A stretch of 64,000 nucleotides of DNA, from positions 1,743,501 through 1,807,500 of the forward strand of contig NZ_CP150166.1 of the NCBI RefSeq assembly GCF_037963765.1, given 5' to 3'. Below, one piece after another: positions 54,005 through 64,000 of this stretch (positions are counted from its first letter, which is position 1; the number at the start of each line of letters is the position of its first letter). The notes under the pieces were generated by a model. The model did not search any database. It was not told the origin of the DNA and saw only the letters and a program-made list of their open reading frames with translations. Origin of the DNA: Sporosarcina sp. FSL W8-0480 (GTDB taxonomy: Bacteria; Bacillota; Bacilli; Bacillales_A; Planococcaceae). The position numbers and the translations under genes were made by a program.

Positions 54005-56767
54005 ATGGATTACAAAGACACATTGCTAATGCCGAAAACGGAATTTCCAATGCGCGGAAATTTACCAAATAAAGAACCGCAACTTCAAGAAAAATGGGAA
54101 GAGATGGACATCTATCAAAAAGTCCAGGAACGGACCAAAGGACGTCCCTTCTTCGTACTTCACGACGGACCACCATACGCAAACGGTGACCTCCACATGG
54201 GTCATGCTCTAAACAAAGTACTAAAAGACATGATCGTCCGTCACAAGTCAATGACAGGCTTCCATGCTCCATACGTACCAGGCTGGGACACTCACGGTCT
54301 TCCAATCGAGCAAGCACTCGTAAACAAAGGAGTAAACCGCAAAGAGCACTCAGTAGCAGAATTCCGTAGAATGTGCGAAGAGTATGCTTATAGCCAAATC
54401 GACAACCAACGCACACAATTCAAACGTATCGGTGTTCGTGGTAACTGGGATAACCCATATATCACATTGAAACCAGAATTTGAATCTCGCCAAATTGAAG
54501 TTTTCGGAGAAATGGCGAAAAAAGGCTATATCTACAAAGGACTGAAGCCAGTTTACTGGTCACCTTCAAGTGAATCAGCACTTGCCGAAGCAGAAATTGA
54601 ATACAAAGATAAAAAATCACCATCCATCTATGTCGCTTTCCCGATCAAAGACGGATTAGGGGTAGTGGAAGAAGACGTCCGTATTATCATCTGGACTACA
54701 ACTCCTTGGACGATTCCTGCAAACCTTGGAATTTCAGTTCATCCGGAATTCAATTACGCAATTGTAGAAGTGGATGGAAATAAATATCTATTGGCGAAAG
54801 ACCTTCTTGAATTCGTTGCCAAAGAAATTGGCTGGGAATCTTACGAAGTTGTACGCGAATTGAAAGGATCTGATTTAGAGCGGGTAATCGCTAAACATCC
54901 ATTCTACGATCGTGACTCCCTTGTAATGCTTGGTGAGCATGTAACAGCGGAGGCTGGTACAGGATGTGTCCATACGGCACCTGGTCACGGTGAGGATGAC
55001 TTCTATGTCTCCAAACAATATGGAATCGATGCATTATCTCCTGTCAATGACAGAGGGGTTATGACGGAAGAAGCACCTGGATTTGAAGGATTGTTTTATG
55101 AAGATGCGAATAAAGAGGTAACGAAGAAGTTGGATGAAGAAGGGGCACTTTTGAAGCTTTCATTCATCACACACTCATATCCGCATGATTGGCGTACTAA
55201 GAAACCAGTCATTTACCGTGCCACAGCCCAGTGGTTTGCATCTATCAATTCCTTCCGTAACGAATTGCTTGATGCAATCCGTAATACAAAATTCACGCCA
55301 TCTTGGGGTGAAACTCGCCTTTACAACATGGTCCGTGACCGTGGAGATTGGTGTATTTCCCGTCAACGTGTATGGGGAGTTCCTATTCCGGTATTCTATG
55401 CAGAAAACGGGGAAGCCATCATTACTGACGAAACCATTTCCTACGTATCCCGCCTATTCCGTGAACATGGTTCAAACATTTGGTTTGAGCGCGATGCAAA
55501 AGATCTACTTCCTGAAGGATATGAGCACCCGGGTAGCCCGAACGGTCAATTTACGAAAGAGACGGACATCATGGACGTTTGGTTCGATTCGGGTTCTACC
55601 CATCAAGGAGTGCTTGTAGAGAGGGACGATCTTGTCTATCCTGCAGACCTGTATCTTGAAGGAAGCGACCAATACCGTGGCTGGTTCAACTCTTCTTTGA
55701 CAACAAGTGTTGCGATCAATGGAATCGCGCCTTATAAAGGCTTGTTAAGTCATGGATTCACATTGGATGGAGAAGGGCGTAAAATGAGTAAATCACTTGG
55801 AAACGTAATCGTGCCAGCGAAAGTGATGAACCAATTAGGTGCCGATATTCTTCGTCTATGGGTATCATCCGTAGATTATACGGCAGATGTCCGTGTATCC
55901 GATTCAAACTTTAAGCAAGTATCGGAGGTATACCGTAAAATCCGTAATACTCTTCGTTTCCTACACGGGAATGTGTCCGACTTTAATCCATCAACTGATC
56001 GAGTAGATTTTGTTGATATGCGTCCGATTGACCAATACGTCTATGTGAAGCTTCAAGATTTAGTCAAGGAAGTATTAAAATCATATGAAAACTACGAGTT
56101 TGCTGGCGTTTACCACGCAGTTAATAATTTCTGTACAGGTGACTTAAGCTCATTCTATTTAGATATCGCTAAAGATGTTGTGTATATCGAAGGTGCAGAC
56201 CATCCACATCGTCGTGCGATGCAAACGGTTATGTATGATTCCTTACTTGCACTATTGAAGCTATTGACTCCAATCATCCCTCATACAACGGATGAACTAT
56301 GGGCATTCCTTGAGCATGTCGATGAGGAAAGCGTCCAATTGACTGACATGCCGCAAGCAGAAGAACTTGGTGAACATGCTTCTACGCTACGCGATCGATT
56401 TGCTAAATTGATGCTCGTACGTGATGATGTATTGAAAGCACTTGAAGAAGCTCGAAATGCTAAAGTAATTGGTAAATCCCTTGAGGCAAAAGTGACTGTC
56501 GCATTGCCAGAAAAATTGGCTGGAGTATTTGCGGCAGAAGATATCGATTTTGCTCAGTTCTTTATCGTTTCACAATTCGTTGAAGGCAAAGTAGAAGATA
56601 TGCCTGCTGATGCACTTAAACTTGATGCTGCAACTGTTCTTGTTGAAAAAGCGGATGGTGAAAAGTGTGAACGTTGCTGGACGATCTCTGAAACGGTCGG
56701 TGACGATGCGGAACAGCCAGAACTATGTTCCCGTTGTGCAGATGTTGTGAAGAAATACTATTCATAA
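54005..56767 (+). CDS. ileS: isoleucyl-tRNA synthetase
   Basis: Class I synthetase of 920 residues that charges tRNA-Ile. HMGH (in [15 protein letters not shown]) and KMSKS are the ATP-binding signatures; [13 protein letters not shown] marks the editing domain, and a C-terminal four-cysteine zinc motif (CERC...CSRC) is present. The length and zinc motif suggest the common bacterial type. Ribosome site AAGGAGG. A terminator-like hairpin follows (56778-56826). Confidence 0.98.
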   Translation: MDYKDTLLMPKTEFPMRGNLPNKEPQLQEKWEEMDIYQKVQERTKGRPFFVLHDGPPYANGDLHMGHALNKVLKDMIVRHKSMTGFHAPYVPGWDTHGLPIEQALVNKGVNRKEHSVAEFRRMCEEYAYSQIDNQRTQFKRIGVRGNWDNPYITLKPEFESRQIEVFGEMAKKGYIYKGLKPVYWSPSSESALAEAEIEYKDKKSPSIYVAFPIKDGLGVVEEDVRIIIWTTTPWTIPANLGISVHPEFNYAIVEVDGNKYLLAKDLLEFVAKEIGWESYEVVRELKGSDLERVIAKHPFYDRDSLVMLGEHVTAEAGTGCVHTAPGHGEDDFYVSKQYGIDALSPVNDRGVMTEEAPGFEGLFYEDANKEVTKKLDEEGALLKLSFITHSYPHDWRTKKPVIYRATAQWFASINSFRNELLDAIRNTKFTPSWGETRLYNMVRDRGDWCISRQRVWGVPIPVFYAENGEAIITDETISYVSRLFREHGSNIWFERDAKDLLPEGYEHPGSPNGQFTKETDIMDVWFDSGSTHQGVLVERDDLVYPADLYLEGSDQYRGWFNSSLTTSVAINGIAPYKGLLSHGFTLDGEGRKMSKSLGNVIVPAKVMNQLGADILRLWVSSVDYTADVRVSDSNFKQVSEVYRKIRNTLRFLHGNVSDFNPSTDRVDFVDMRPIDQYVYVKLQDLVKEVLKSYENYEFAGVYHAVNNFCTGDLSSFYLDIAKDVVYIEGADHPHRRAMQTVMYDSLLALLKLLTPIIPHTTDELWAFLEHVDEESVQLTDMPQAEELGEHASTLRDRFAKLMLVRDDVLKALEEARNAKVIGKSLEAKVTVALPEKLAGVFAAEDIDFAQFFIVSQFVEGKVEDMPADALKLDAATVLVEKADGEKCERCWTISETVGDDAEQPELCSRCADVVKKYYS

Positions 56768-56777
56768 GAAATTTGGT

Positions 56778-56831
56778 TAAGGCTGTTTGTAACAGTGGCT
56801 GAATGCCATCGTTATAATCAGCCTTTTCTTT
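56778..56831 (+). terminator. terminator after ileS
   Basis: Outer arms AAGGCTG and CAGCCTT with an inner GTAAC/GTTAT and GTGGC/GCCAT stem, followed by a T-rich tail. Confidence 0.65.
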
Positions 56832-56897
56832 GTTTGTATGATATAAGTGTTTTTATGGTAAAATGAAACGGAAACTGTCGGACGGGGGTTTTTGGGT

Positions 56898-57374
56898 ATG
56901 TTAATTTATTATGGGATTGCAATTATTTTAATACTGTTAGACCAGCTCACAAAATGGCTTGTAGTACAAAATATGACGTTGGGTGAAAGAATTCCTATCT
57001 TGGATCCTTATCTTGCCCTCCTCTCACACCGCAACAAAGGAGCGGCGTGGGGAATGCTTGAAGGACAAATGTGGTTATTTTACGTTGTCACAATACTTGT
57101 CGTAGCAGGGATTATCTATTTTTTTCACAAAGAAAGCAAAGGCCAACCTTTACTCAGTGTAAGCTTGATGTTTTTATTAGGTGGGGCGCTTGGCAACTTC
57201 ATCGATCGGTTATGGCGTAAAGAAGTTGTCGATTTCGTCGATGTACTCATCCCGGTCATCGATTATGATTTTCCTATTTTTAACGTTGCAGACGCGGCAT
57301 TAACTGTAGGGGTAGTGCTCATGATCATTCACGTGTTTTTAGATGAAAAAAAGAATAAGAAAAAGGTGTCATAA
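56898..57374 (+). CDS. lspA: lipoprotein signal peptidase
   Basis: Aspartic membrane protease (signal peptidase II) of 158 residues with four helices. Catalytic aspartates lie in NFIDRL and FNVADAAL. ATG at 56898; TTG two codons upstream is an alternative. Its stop overlaps the next gene (TAATG). ylyA of B. subtilis is absent before it. Confidence 0.94.
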   Translation: MLIYYGIAIILILLDQLTKWLVVQNMTLGERIPILDPYLALLSHRNKGAAWGMLEGQMWLFYVVTILVVAGIIYFFHKESKGQPLLSVSLMFLLGGALGNFIDRLWRKEVVDFVDVLIPVIDYDFPIFNVADAALTVGVVLMIIHVFLDEKKNKKKVS

Positions 57375-58288
57375 TGGAACCGATTGAAATTGTAATTACA
57401 GATGAAATAGAAAAAGGCCGAATCGATAAAGTGTTATCAACTTATAATCCAGATTGGTCTCGCACACAGATTCAGCAATGGGTTAAAGATGGTGCGGTTT
57501 TAGTGAACGAAGAACAGGTGAAAGCGAATTATAAGGTGAAAACCGGAGATATTATCGAAGTGATTGAGCCTGAGTTAGAAGAGTTAGATATTGTTGCTGA
57601 AGATCTTGACTTGGAGATTGTTTATGAAGACAGCGATGTCCTTGTAGTCAATAAACCTCGTGGGATGGTCGTTCATCCTGCGCCGGGTCACAGCACTGGA
57701 ACGCTTGTTAACGGATTGATGCACCAGGTGAACGATTTATCAGGGATTAATGGAGTTATGCGCCCTGGTATCGTCCATCGAATCGATAAGGATACTTCGG
57801 GTTTGCTCATGGTTGCTAAAAATGACCAAGCACATGTGTCTCTTGTCAATCAGCTTGTTAATAAATCTGTTACTCGTGTCTATACGGCACTTGTGCATGG
57901 CCATATCCCTCATGATCAGGGGACGATTGATGCGCCAATCGGAAGAGATCCTAAAGATCGTCAAAGTATGACGATAATCGATAAGGGAAAGCATGCGGTA
58001 ACTCACTTTAAAGTACTGGAGCGTTTCGGTAACTTCACATTAGTCGAGTGTAGGCTGGAAACAGGTAGGACTCATCAAATCCGTGTGCATATGAAGTATA
58101 TTGGGCATCCACTTGCGGGGGACCCGAAATATGGTCCTAAGAAGACTATCGACTTCAATGGGCAGGTATTACACGCGGGTACAATAGGCTTCAAACACCC
58201 TCGTACTGAGGAATATTTAGAGTTTACACAGCCGTTACCGGAAGACTTCCAAAACTTGATTGAAAAAATGCGTAACGAAAAACGTTGA
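57374..58288 (+). CDS. rluD: RluD-type 23S rRNA pseudouridine synthase
   Basis: S4-domain pseudouridine synthase of 304 residues (YlyB in B. subtilis). The S4 domain is residues 13-75; the catalytic motif HRIDKDTSG and the RTHQIRVH block are present. Start overlaps the lspA stop. The pyr promoter overlaps its stop codon. Confidence 0.93.
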   Translation: MEPIEIVITDEIEKGRIDKVLSTYNPDWSRTQIQQWVKDGAVLVNEEQVKANYKVKTGDIIEVIEPELEELDIVAEDLDLEIVYEDSDVLVVNKPRGMVVHPAPGHSTGTLVNGLMHQVNDLSGINGVMRPGIVHRIDKDTSGLLMVAKNDQAHVSLVNQLVNKSVTRVYTALVHGHIPHDQGTIDAPIGRDPKDRQSMTIIDKGKHAVTHFKVLERFGNFTLVECRLETGRTHQIRVHMKYIGHPLAGDPKYGPKKTIDFNGQVLHAGTIGFKHPRTEEYLEFTQPLPEDFQNLIEKMRNEKR

Positions 58289-58313
58289 CAATATAAATTT
58301 ATGAGTCTATACT
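58285..58313 (+). promoter_or_regulatory. sigma-A promoter of the pyr operon
   Basis: TTGACA (58285-58290), a 17-base spacer and TATACT (58308-58313). It overlaps the rluD stop. Confidence 0.85.
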
Positions 58314-58339
58314 AAACATGAAATTGAATAGCGATACCT

Positions 58340-58464
58340 TTAAAGACAGTCCAGAGAGGCTGGGAAGGTTGCACGGAAAGTATTTATGAATAGCTGCGCG
58401 CTGTTCTTAAATACGCTTATTTCTGCACGTACACCTTCCGCCATACAGGCAGGGAGGTTTTTTT
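58340..58464 (+). promoter_or_regulatory. PyrR attenuator in pyr leader
   Basis: PyrR-binding anti-antiterminator CAGTCCAGAGAGGCTGGG starts at 58347. A terminator follows: CCTTCCGCC (58434-58442) with GGCAGGGAGG (58448-58457) and seven T residues. By family, UMP-bound PyrR favours the terminator. Confidence 0.85.
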
Positions 58465-58501
58465 ATGCGGAATTTGGGAGTGCGACAAAGCGGTAGATTA
58501 A

Positions 58502-59062
<561 letters not shown>

Positions 59063-59091
59063 AGAAAAATCCAGATGGGAACAGGTGAGAA

Positions 59092-60387
59092 ATGATGAAT
59101 GATAATAATGTATTAGACGTACATGATAAACCGGATGCCGGTAGATGGCTTGCACTCAGTTTACAGCATATGTTTGCTATGTTTGGAGCAACAATCCTTG
59201 TTCCACAATTAGTCGGATTAAGCCCGGCAATTGCTTTACTGACAAGTGGGATTGCGACAATTGTCTTCGTCCTTGTCACGCGATTCAAAGTTCCTGCATA
59301 CTTAGGTTCATCATTCGCTTTCATTGCGCCAATTATCGCAGCTACAGAATCAGGAGGCATCGGAAGCGCAATGATCGGAAGCATGTTCGTTGCTCTCGTG
59401 TATGCAATCGTATCGTTGTTAATCTGGACGACTGGATCCGGGTGGATCATGGAATTTCTTCCTCCAGTCGTAGTCGGACCGGTAATCATGGTAATCGGAT
59501 TGGCGTTGGCACCAACAGCGGTCAGCATGGCGAGTACAATCCAAGTAGACGGCGAAGCGCAGTACAATCTCCTTCATTTCTCGGCAGCAATAGTTACTTT
59601 GGCAGCGGCGATCATCTGCCTCATGTTCTTTAGAGGGGTGGTCAGCCTCATGCCTGTCCTGATTGGAATAGTTGTAGGCTACATATACTCAGCGGCAATC
59701 GGAATTTTGGACTTCACTAAAGTGCATGAAGCCGATTGGTTTGCAATACCGGAATTCCTTATTCCTGGAATCGATTATGACTTTGTCGTTACACCGACAC
59801 TGCTTGCAATTATGGTTCCGATATCAATCGTAACAATTTCAGAGCATATCGGTCACCAACTTGTATTAGGTCGCGTTGTAAATAAAGATTTTATCAAAGA
59901 CCCTGGTTTGAACAGATCCTTACTTGGAGACGGTTTAGGAACACTATTGAGTGGATTTCTTGGAGGTCCACCGAAAACGACGTACGGCGAAAACATCGGA
60001 GTTATGGCAATCACCCGCGTATATAGCATCTACGTCATCATAGGAGCGGCAGTATTCGCGATTTTGTTCTCTTTCATCGGCAAGCTAATGGCAATCATCG
60101 CAACAATTCCAACTGCTGTGCTTGGTGGAATATCAATCCTGTTGTTCGGGATCATTGCGGCTTCGGGTCTAAGGATGCTTGTCGATCATAAAGTCGATTT
60201 CGGACAGCAACGAAATCTCGTTATTGCTTCAGTCATTTTAGTTATCGGAATTGGTGGTGCATCCATTCATTTCAGTGAAACATTCCAAGTTGGAGGAATG
60301 GCGCTTGCTGCGATCGTCGGAGTGTTCCTTAACATGATTTTGCCTAACAGAACAAAAGATAGTTTGGCTGATAGTGCAACAGAATAG
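59092..60387 (+). CDS. pyrP: uracil permease
   Basis: Nucleobase:cation symporter of the UraA family, 431 residues, about twelve to fourteen helices. QHMFAMFGATILVP, PKTTYGENIGVMA and TIVTISEHIGHQ-like stretches are typical. Starts ATG 59092 or 59095. Attenuator 2 follows. Confidence 0.95.
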   Translation: MMNDNNVLDVHDKPDAGRWLALSLQHMFAMFGATILVPQLVGLSPAIALLTSGIATIVFVLVTRFKVPAYLGSSFAFIAPIIAATESGGIGSAMIGSMFVALVYAIVSLLIWTTGSGWIMEFLPPVVVGPVIMVIGLALAPTAVSMASTIQVDGEAQYNLLHFSAAIVTLAAAIICLMFFRGVVSLMPVLIGIVVGYIYSAAIGILDFTKVHEADWFAIPEFLIPGIDYDFVVTPTLLAIMVPISIVTISEHIGHQLVLGRVVNKDFIKDPGLNRSLLGDGLGTLLSGFLGGPPKTTYGENIGVMAITRVYSIYVIIGAAVFAILFSFIGKLMAIIATIPTAVLGGISILLFGIIAASGLRMLVDHKVDFGQQRNLVIASVILVIGIGGASIHFSETFQVGGMALAAIVGVFLNMILPNRTKDSLADSATE

Positions 60388-60398
60388 AAAGACCTTTT

Positions 60399-60512
60399 AA
60401 AATTGTACTGAGAGACAAGGAAAGGTCCAGTAGACTGATGGTCATTCAACAAGGATGACGATTGTTCAGTCATGCCCACTGGCCTTTCCGTTAAATGGAA
60501 AGGCCATTTTTA
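60399..60512 (+). promoter_or_regulatory. PyrR attenuator between pyrP and pyrB
   Basis: PyrR-loop-like TTGTACTGAGAGACAAGG (60403-60420). The antiterminator pairs GGAAAGGTCCAGT (60419-60431) with ACTGGCCTTTCC (60478-60489). The competing terminator pairs GGCCTTTCC (60481-60489) with GGAAAGGCC (60497-60505), then a T-rich tail. The shared segment makes the two folds mutually exclusive. Confidence 0.85.
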
Positions 60513-60539
60513 TATCCTAAACGGAAGGGGATTTTCTCA

Positions 60540-61454
60540 ATGAAAAACCTATTATCTATGAAAGATCTATCAATCGACGAAATTTCAGCAATATTGGATC
60601 GTGCCGCGATGTTAAAAAGGTATGGAATCCGTGCATTGCCTCAAAAATATTTGGTTAGCAATCTATTCTTTGAGCCAAGCACACGGACAAAAATGAGTTT
60701 TGAAGTGGCGGAACGGAAATTGGGTCTTGAAACAATCCCCTTTGAAGCAGGTTCTTCAAGCGCAGTAAAGGGAGAAACGTTATACGACACTCTTCGCACA
60801 CTTGAAGAAATCGGATTGGATGCAGTCGTCATCAGACATCCTGAAGAGCGCTATTATGAGGATTTGGTTGGAAAAATGAATATGGCAATTATCAATGGTG
60901 GTGATGGCTCAGGCCAACATCCAACACAATCACTTCTTGACTTGTTCACGATAAAAGAAACGCTCGGCGGTTTCAAAGGGCTCAATGTGCTCATAGCAGG
61001 CGACATTTCTCATAGTCGAGTAGCAAAGTCGAATGCAGATGCTCTTATTAAGCTTGGTGCAAATGTGAAATTCCTATGCCCTCCGGAGTGGGCGGGAGAT
61101 TTTCCATACGTGAGTGACTGGGAAGAAGTGATCTACACAAGTGATGTCGTCATGCTTCTTAGAGTTCAGCATGAAAGACATGATGGTAAAATGAGATTCA
61201 CAAAGGAAGAGTACCACGAGAAATACGGATTGACGATCGAGCGTGAAAGGGAAATGAAACCTGGATCGATCATCATGCATCCTGCTCCGGTTAACCGAGA
61301 TGTTGAAATTGCGGGAAGCCTTGTAGAATGCAGTCGATCAATGATTTACAAGCAAGTTGAAAATGGTGTCTATATACGCGCAGCAATCCTGGAAACGATT
61401 TTACAAAAGGAGGAATTGGCATGGGAAAGATCATCAAAAGTGCATATGTTTTGA
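60540..61454 (+). CDS. pyrB: aspartate carbamoyltransferase catalytic subunit
   Basis: Second step of UMP synthesis. The 304-residue protein has carbamoyl-phosphate motif [12 protein letters not shown] and catalytic [15 protein letters not shown] at 60540 after GGAAGGGG. The 3' end overlaps pyrC by 34 bases. No regulatory chain pyrI is seen. Confidence 0.97.
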   Translation: MKNLLSMKDLSIDEISAILDRAAMLKRYGIRALPQKYLVSNLFFEPSTRTKMSFEVAERKLGLETIPFEAGSSSAVKGETLYDTLRTLEEIGLDAVVIRHPEERYYEDLVGKMNMAIINGGDGSGQHPTQSLLDLFTIKETLGGFKGLNVLIAGDISHSRVAKSNADALIKLGANVKFLCPPEWAGDFPYVSDWEEVIYTSDVVMLLRVQHERHDGKMRFTKEEYHEKYGLTIEREREMKPGSIIMHPAPVNRDVEIAGSLVECSRSMIYKQVENGVYIRAAILETILQKEELAWERSSKVHMF

Positions 61455-62719
61455 GCGACGAAGGTGAAAAGGTTTTAGTCGATGTCCGAATTGATGGGGA
61501 TCGAATTGCTGAAATTGGTACAGATTTGAATATTGGAGATTCCGAAGTGATTGACGCCAACGGCCTGTTGCTTGCGCCAGGTTTCATCGATGTCCATGTT
61601 CATTTACGTGAACCAGGGGGCGAACATAAAGAGACAATTGAAACGGGAACACTTGCAGCAGCAAAAGGTGGCTATACGACAATTTGTGCGATGCCGAATA
61701 CACGACCGGTTCCTGATACAAAAGAAAACTTGTCTTTAGTCAATCGACTAATCGCAGATAAAGCACATATACGTGTTCTCCCATATGCTTCTATTACGAT
61801 TCGTGAAGCTGGAAAAGAACGGACAAATTTAAAAGAACTAAAAGAAAACGGTGCATTCGCCTTTACTGATGACGGTGTAGGCATCCAACAAGCAGGAATG
61901 ATGTTTGAAGCGATGAAGGACGCGGCTGAAATCGGAATGGCAATCGTCGCGCATTGCGAAGACAATACATTAATCTACGGTGGAGCAATGCATGAAGGGA
62001 AACGGAATAAGGAATTAGGCCTTCCGGGTATCCCTTCCGTAGCTGAATCAGTCCATATCGCCCGCGATATTCTTCTTGCTGAAGCGGCAGGCGCCCACTA
62101 CCATGTTTGCCACGTAAGTACGAAAGAATCCGTACGGGTAATCCGTGATGCAAAGAAAGCAGGAGTTCATGTAACAGCTGAAGTTAGCCCGCATCATCTG
62201 ATTTTATCGGAAGATGATATCCCTAATGACGACGCTGATTGGAAAATGAACCCACCACTTCGTGGAGTAGAAGATTTGCATGCATTACAAGAGGGGTTGA
62301 TGGACGGTACACTCGATTTTATCGCAACCGACCATGCACCGCATACTGCGGAAGAGAAAAGCGCTGGTTTTGCAAAAGCACCTTTCGGAATTACAGGATT
62401 TGAAACAGCTTTCCCGCTTCTTTACACGAAATTTGTGAAAGAAGGAAAGTGGAAGTTGAAGCAATTGATCGACTGGATGACGATTAAGCCCGCTGATGTA
62501 TTTGGTCTACCATACGGGAAAATTGAAGTAGGTGCGCAAGCGGATCTTGTACTTCTTGATTTGAATAAAGAACAGACAATCGACCGGAACACATTTTTAT
62601 CCAAAGGGAAAAATACACCTTTTGATGGATGGACTTGTTCTGGCTGGCCTGTAAAAACAATCTACAGCGGCGAAATCGTCTGGCAAGATGAAAAAGTACT
62701 ACAAAGAAACAATAAATAA
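61421..62719 (+). CDS. pyrC: dihydroorotase
   Basis: Zinc amidohydrolase closing carbamoyl-aspartate to dihydroorotate. The 432-residue protein has the HxH motif [18 protein letters not shown], and [15 protein letters not shown] with AAGGAGG upstream lies inside pyrB. Confidence 0.97.
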   Translation: MGKIIKSAYVLSDEGEKVLVDVRIDGDRIAEIGTDLNIGDSEVIDANGLLLAPGFIDVHVHLREPGGEHKETIETGTLAAAKGGYTTICAMPNTRPVPDTKENLSLVNRLIADKAHIRVLPYASITIREAGKERTNLKELKENGAFAFTDDGVGIQQAGMMFEAMKDAAEIGMAIVAHCEDNTLIYGGAMHEGKRNKELGLPGIPSVAESVHIARDILLAEAAGAHYHVCHVSTKESVRVIRDAKKAGVHVTAEVSPHHLILSEDDIPNDDADWKMNPPLRGVEDLHALQEGLMDGTLDFIATDHAPHTAEEKSAGFAKAPFGITGFETAFPLLYTKFVKEGKWKLKQLIDWMTIKPADVFGLPYGKIEVGAQADLVLLDLNKEQTIDRNTFLSKGKNTPFDGWTCSGWPVKTIYSGEIVWQDEKVLQRNNK

Positions 62720-62775
62720 TCTTGTTCCATAATTTGTGTATCAACTAAATGCAAGCAACGGAGAGGGGAAGTACA

Positions 62776-64000
62776 ATGCCAAAACGCCAAGATATTGAAA
62801 CGATTCTAGTGATTGGATCCGGACCGATCATCATCGGTCAGGCGGCCGAATTTGACTACGCAGGGACACAAGCCTGCCTTTCTTTAAAGGAAGAAGGATA
62901 CCGGGTCATCCTCATCAACTCGAACCCGGCAACAATCATGACGGATACAGAAATTGCGGACAAAGTTTACATCGAACCGTTAACACTCGATTTCGTAAGC
63001 CGTATTATCCATAAAGAAAAACCAGATGCCCTTCTTCCGACATTAGGTGGTCAAACGGCATTAAATATGGCTATTGAACTTCAAGAATCAGGAATTTTAA
63101 ATGAATATGAAATTGAAATCATCGGAACAGATCTCGAAGCAATACATAAAGCAGAAGATCGCGACCTCTTCCGTTCATTAATGAAAGAATTAGGGGAGCC
63201 CGTCCCGGAAAGCGAAATTATCCACAATTTAGAGGAAGCTTTTGCATTCGTAGAAAAGATTGGCTACCCGGTTATCGTCCGACCAGCCTTCACGCTTGGC
63301 GGAACCGGGGGAGGGATTTGTTCTAACGAGAAGGAACTTATTGAAACTGTTTCAAGCGGATTGAAATATAGTCCAGTTACCCAATGTCTACTTGAAAAAT
63401 CGATTGCTGGTCTCAAAGAAATCGAATACGAAGTAATGAGGGATTCCGCAGATAATGCAATTGTCGTTTGCAATATGGAGAACGTTGATGCAGTCGGTAT
63501 TCACACGGGCGACTCCATCGTTGCTGCTCCTTGCCAGACGCTTACAGACTATGAAAATGAAATGCTTAAAAATGTTTCTTTGAAAATTGTTAGAGCTTTG
63601 AAGATTAAGGGCGGCTGCAATGTTCAACTGGCACTTGATTCAGAAACATTATCCTACTATATCATTGAAGTGAATCCTCGGGTGAGCCGTTCATCTGCAT
63701 TGGCTTCGAAAGCCACAGGCTATCCGATTGCTAAAATGGCTGCGAAAATTGCAATCGGCCTAACGTTTGAGGAAATGGAAAATCCGATTACTGGTAAAGG
63801 GAATGCATTATTCGAACCGACGATTAACTATATCGTTACGAAAATCCCGAGATGGCCATTCGATAAATTTGAATCCGCAAAGCGTAATCTTGGAACGCAA
63901 ATGAAAGCGACAGGCGAAGTGATGGCTATCGGAAGCACATTCGAGGAATCCATTTTGAAAGCAATCCGATCCCTTGAAACTGGACAATTCGGATTAACAT
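62776..64000 (+). CDS. carB: carbamoyl-phosphate synthase large subunit, 3' end outside window
   Basis: ATP-grasp synthase that makes carbamoyl phosphate. The frame is open from ATG 62776 to the window end (408 codons; family about 1070). It starts [21 protein letters not shown] and includes GTGGGICSN and the ATP-grasp [26 protein letters not shown]. It follows pyrC by 56 bases, so the usual small subunit (pyrAA/carA) is missing between them. The glutaminase must come from elsewhere. Confidence 0.97.
   Translation, partial: MPKRQDIETILVIGSGPIIIGQAAEFDYAGTQACLSLKEEGYRVILINSNPATIMTDTEIADKVYIEPLTLDFVSRIIHKEKPDALLPTLGGQTALNMAIELQESGILNEYEIEIIGTDLEAIHKAEDRDLFRSLMKELGEPVPESEIIHNLEEAFAFVEKIGYPVIVRPAFTLGGTGGGICSNEKELIETVSSGLKYSPVTQCLLEKSIAGLKEIEYEVMRDSADNAIVVCNMENVDAVGIHTGDSIVAAPCQTLTDYENEMLKNVSLKIVRALKIKGGCNVQLALDSETLSYYIIEVNPRVSRSSALASKATGYPIAKMAAKIAIGLTFEEMENPITGKGNALFEPTINYIVTKIPRWPFDKFESAKRNLGTQMKATGEVMAIGSTFEESILKAIRSLETGQFGLT

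Overview
The window is one contiguous stretch of a low-GC, endospore-forming Firmicutes chromosome. Gene order follows the Bacillus subtilis block pycA - cta - ylb - mra/dcw - spoIIG - ylm - ileS - pyr almost throughout. Sporulation genes (ytvI, ylbJ, spoIIGA, sigE, sigG, a spoVD-like gene), a caa3 oxidase cluster and bacillithiol synthesis (bshC) place it in Bacillales. The pattern of missing genes and the repeat families suggest a Planococcaceae member such as Sporosarcina; that assignment is inference.

Layout. 1-3006: 3' part of pyruvate carboxylase. 3.0-10.8 kb: haem A synthesis (ctaA divergent from ctaB) and the caa3 oxidase ctaCDEF, ctaG and a DUF420 protein. 10.9-25.1 kb: the ylb block (ytvI, a YugN-like gene, ylbC, ylbF, ylbG, rsmD, coaD, ylbJ, ylbL, tmcAL, yceD, rpmF). 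It is interrupted by a divergent pair, an ACT-less aspartokinase and a second-type MurE ligase, and by a degenerate GDPD and a membrane-anchored stalk-domain protein. 25.2-29.3 kb: an enoyl-CoA hydratase and a three-gene acyl-CoA carboxylase under a perfect-consensus cre site. 29.4-32.3 kb: panE, a DUF3397 gene and bshC.

32.6-47.5 kb is the division and cell-wall (dcw) cluster: mraZ, rsmH, ftsL, pbpB, spoVD-like, mraY, murD, ftsW/spoVE, divIB, two DUF881 genes, sbp, ftsA, ftsZ. murE, murG and murB are absent from their usual places. A 21-bp tandem array follows ftsZ. 47.8-50.2 kb carries spoIIGA-sigE-sigG. 50.3-53.5 kb is ylmC, ylmE, sepF, ylmG, ylmH, divIVA. 53.5-58.3 kb is a T-box-controlled ileS, lspA and rluD. 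58.3-64.0 kb is the pyrimidine operon (pyrR, pyrP, pyrB, pyrC, carB) with two PyrR-type attenuators; carA is missing between pyrC and carB, and carB runs off the window.

The most interesting hypothesis concerns 13.76-16.02 kb. An aspartokinase without its regulatory ACT domains is divergent from a MurE ligase carrying the DNPR signature of diaminopimelate-adding enzymes. They sit in a sporulation-rich block, while the dcw cluster has lost murE. In relatives with lysine-type vegetative wall, the spore cortex contains diaminopimelate instead. The pair could therefore be a dedicated cortex-precursor module. The ligase motif is seen in the sequence; the sporulation role is inference.
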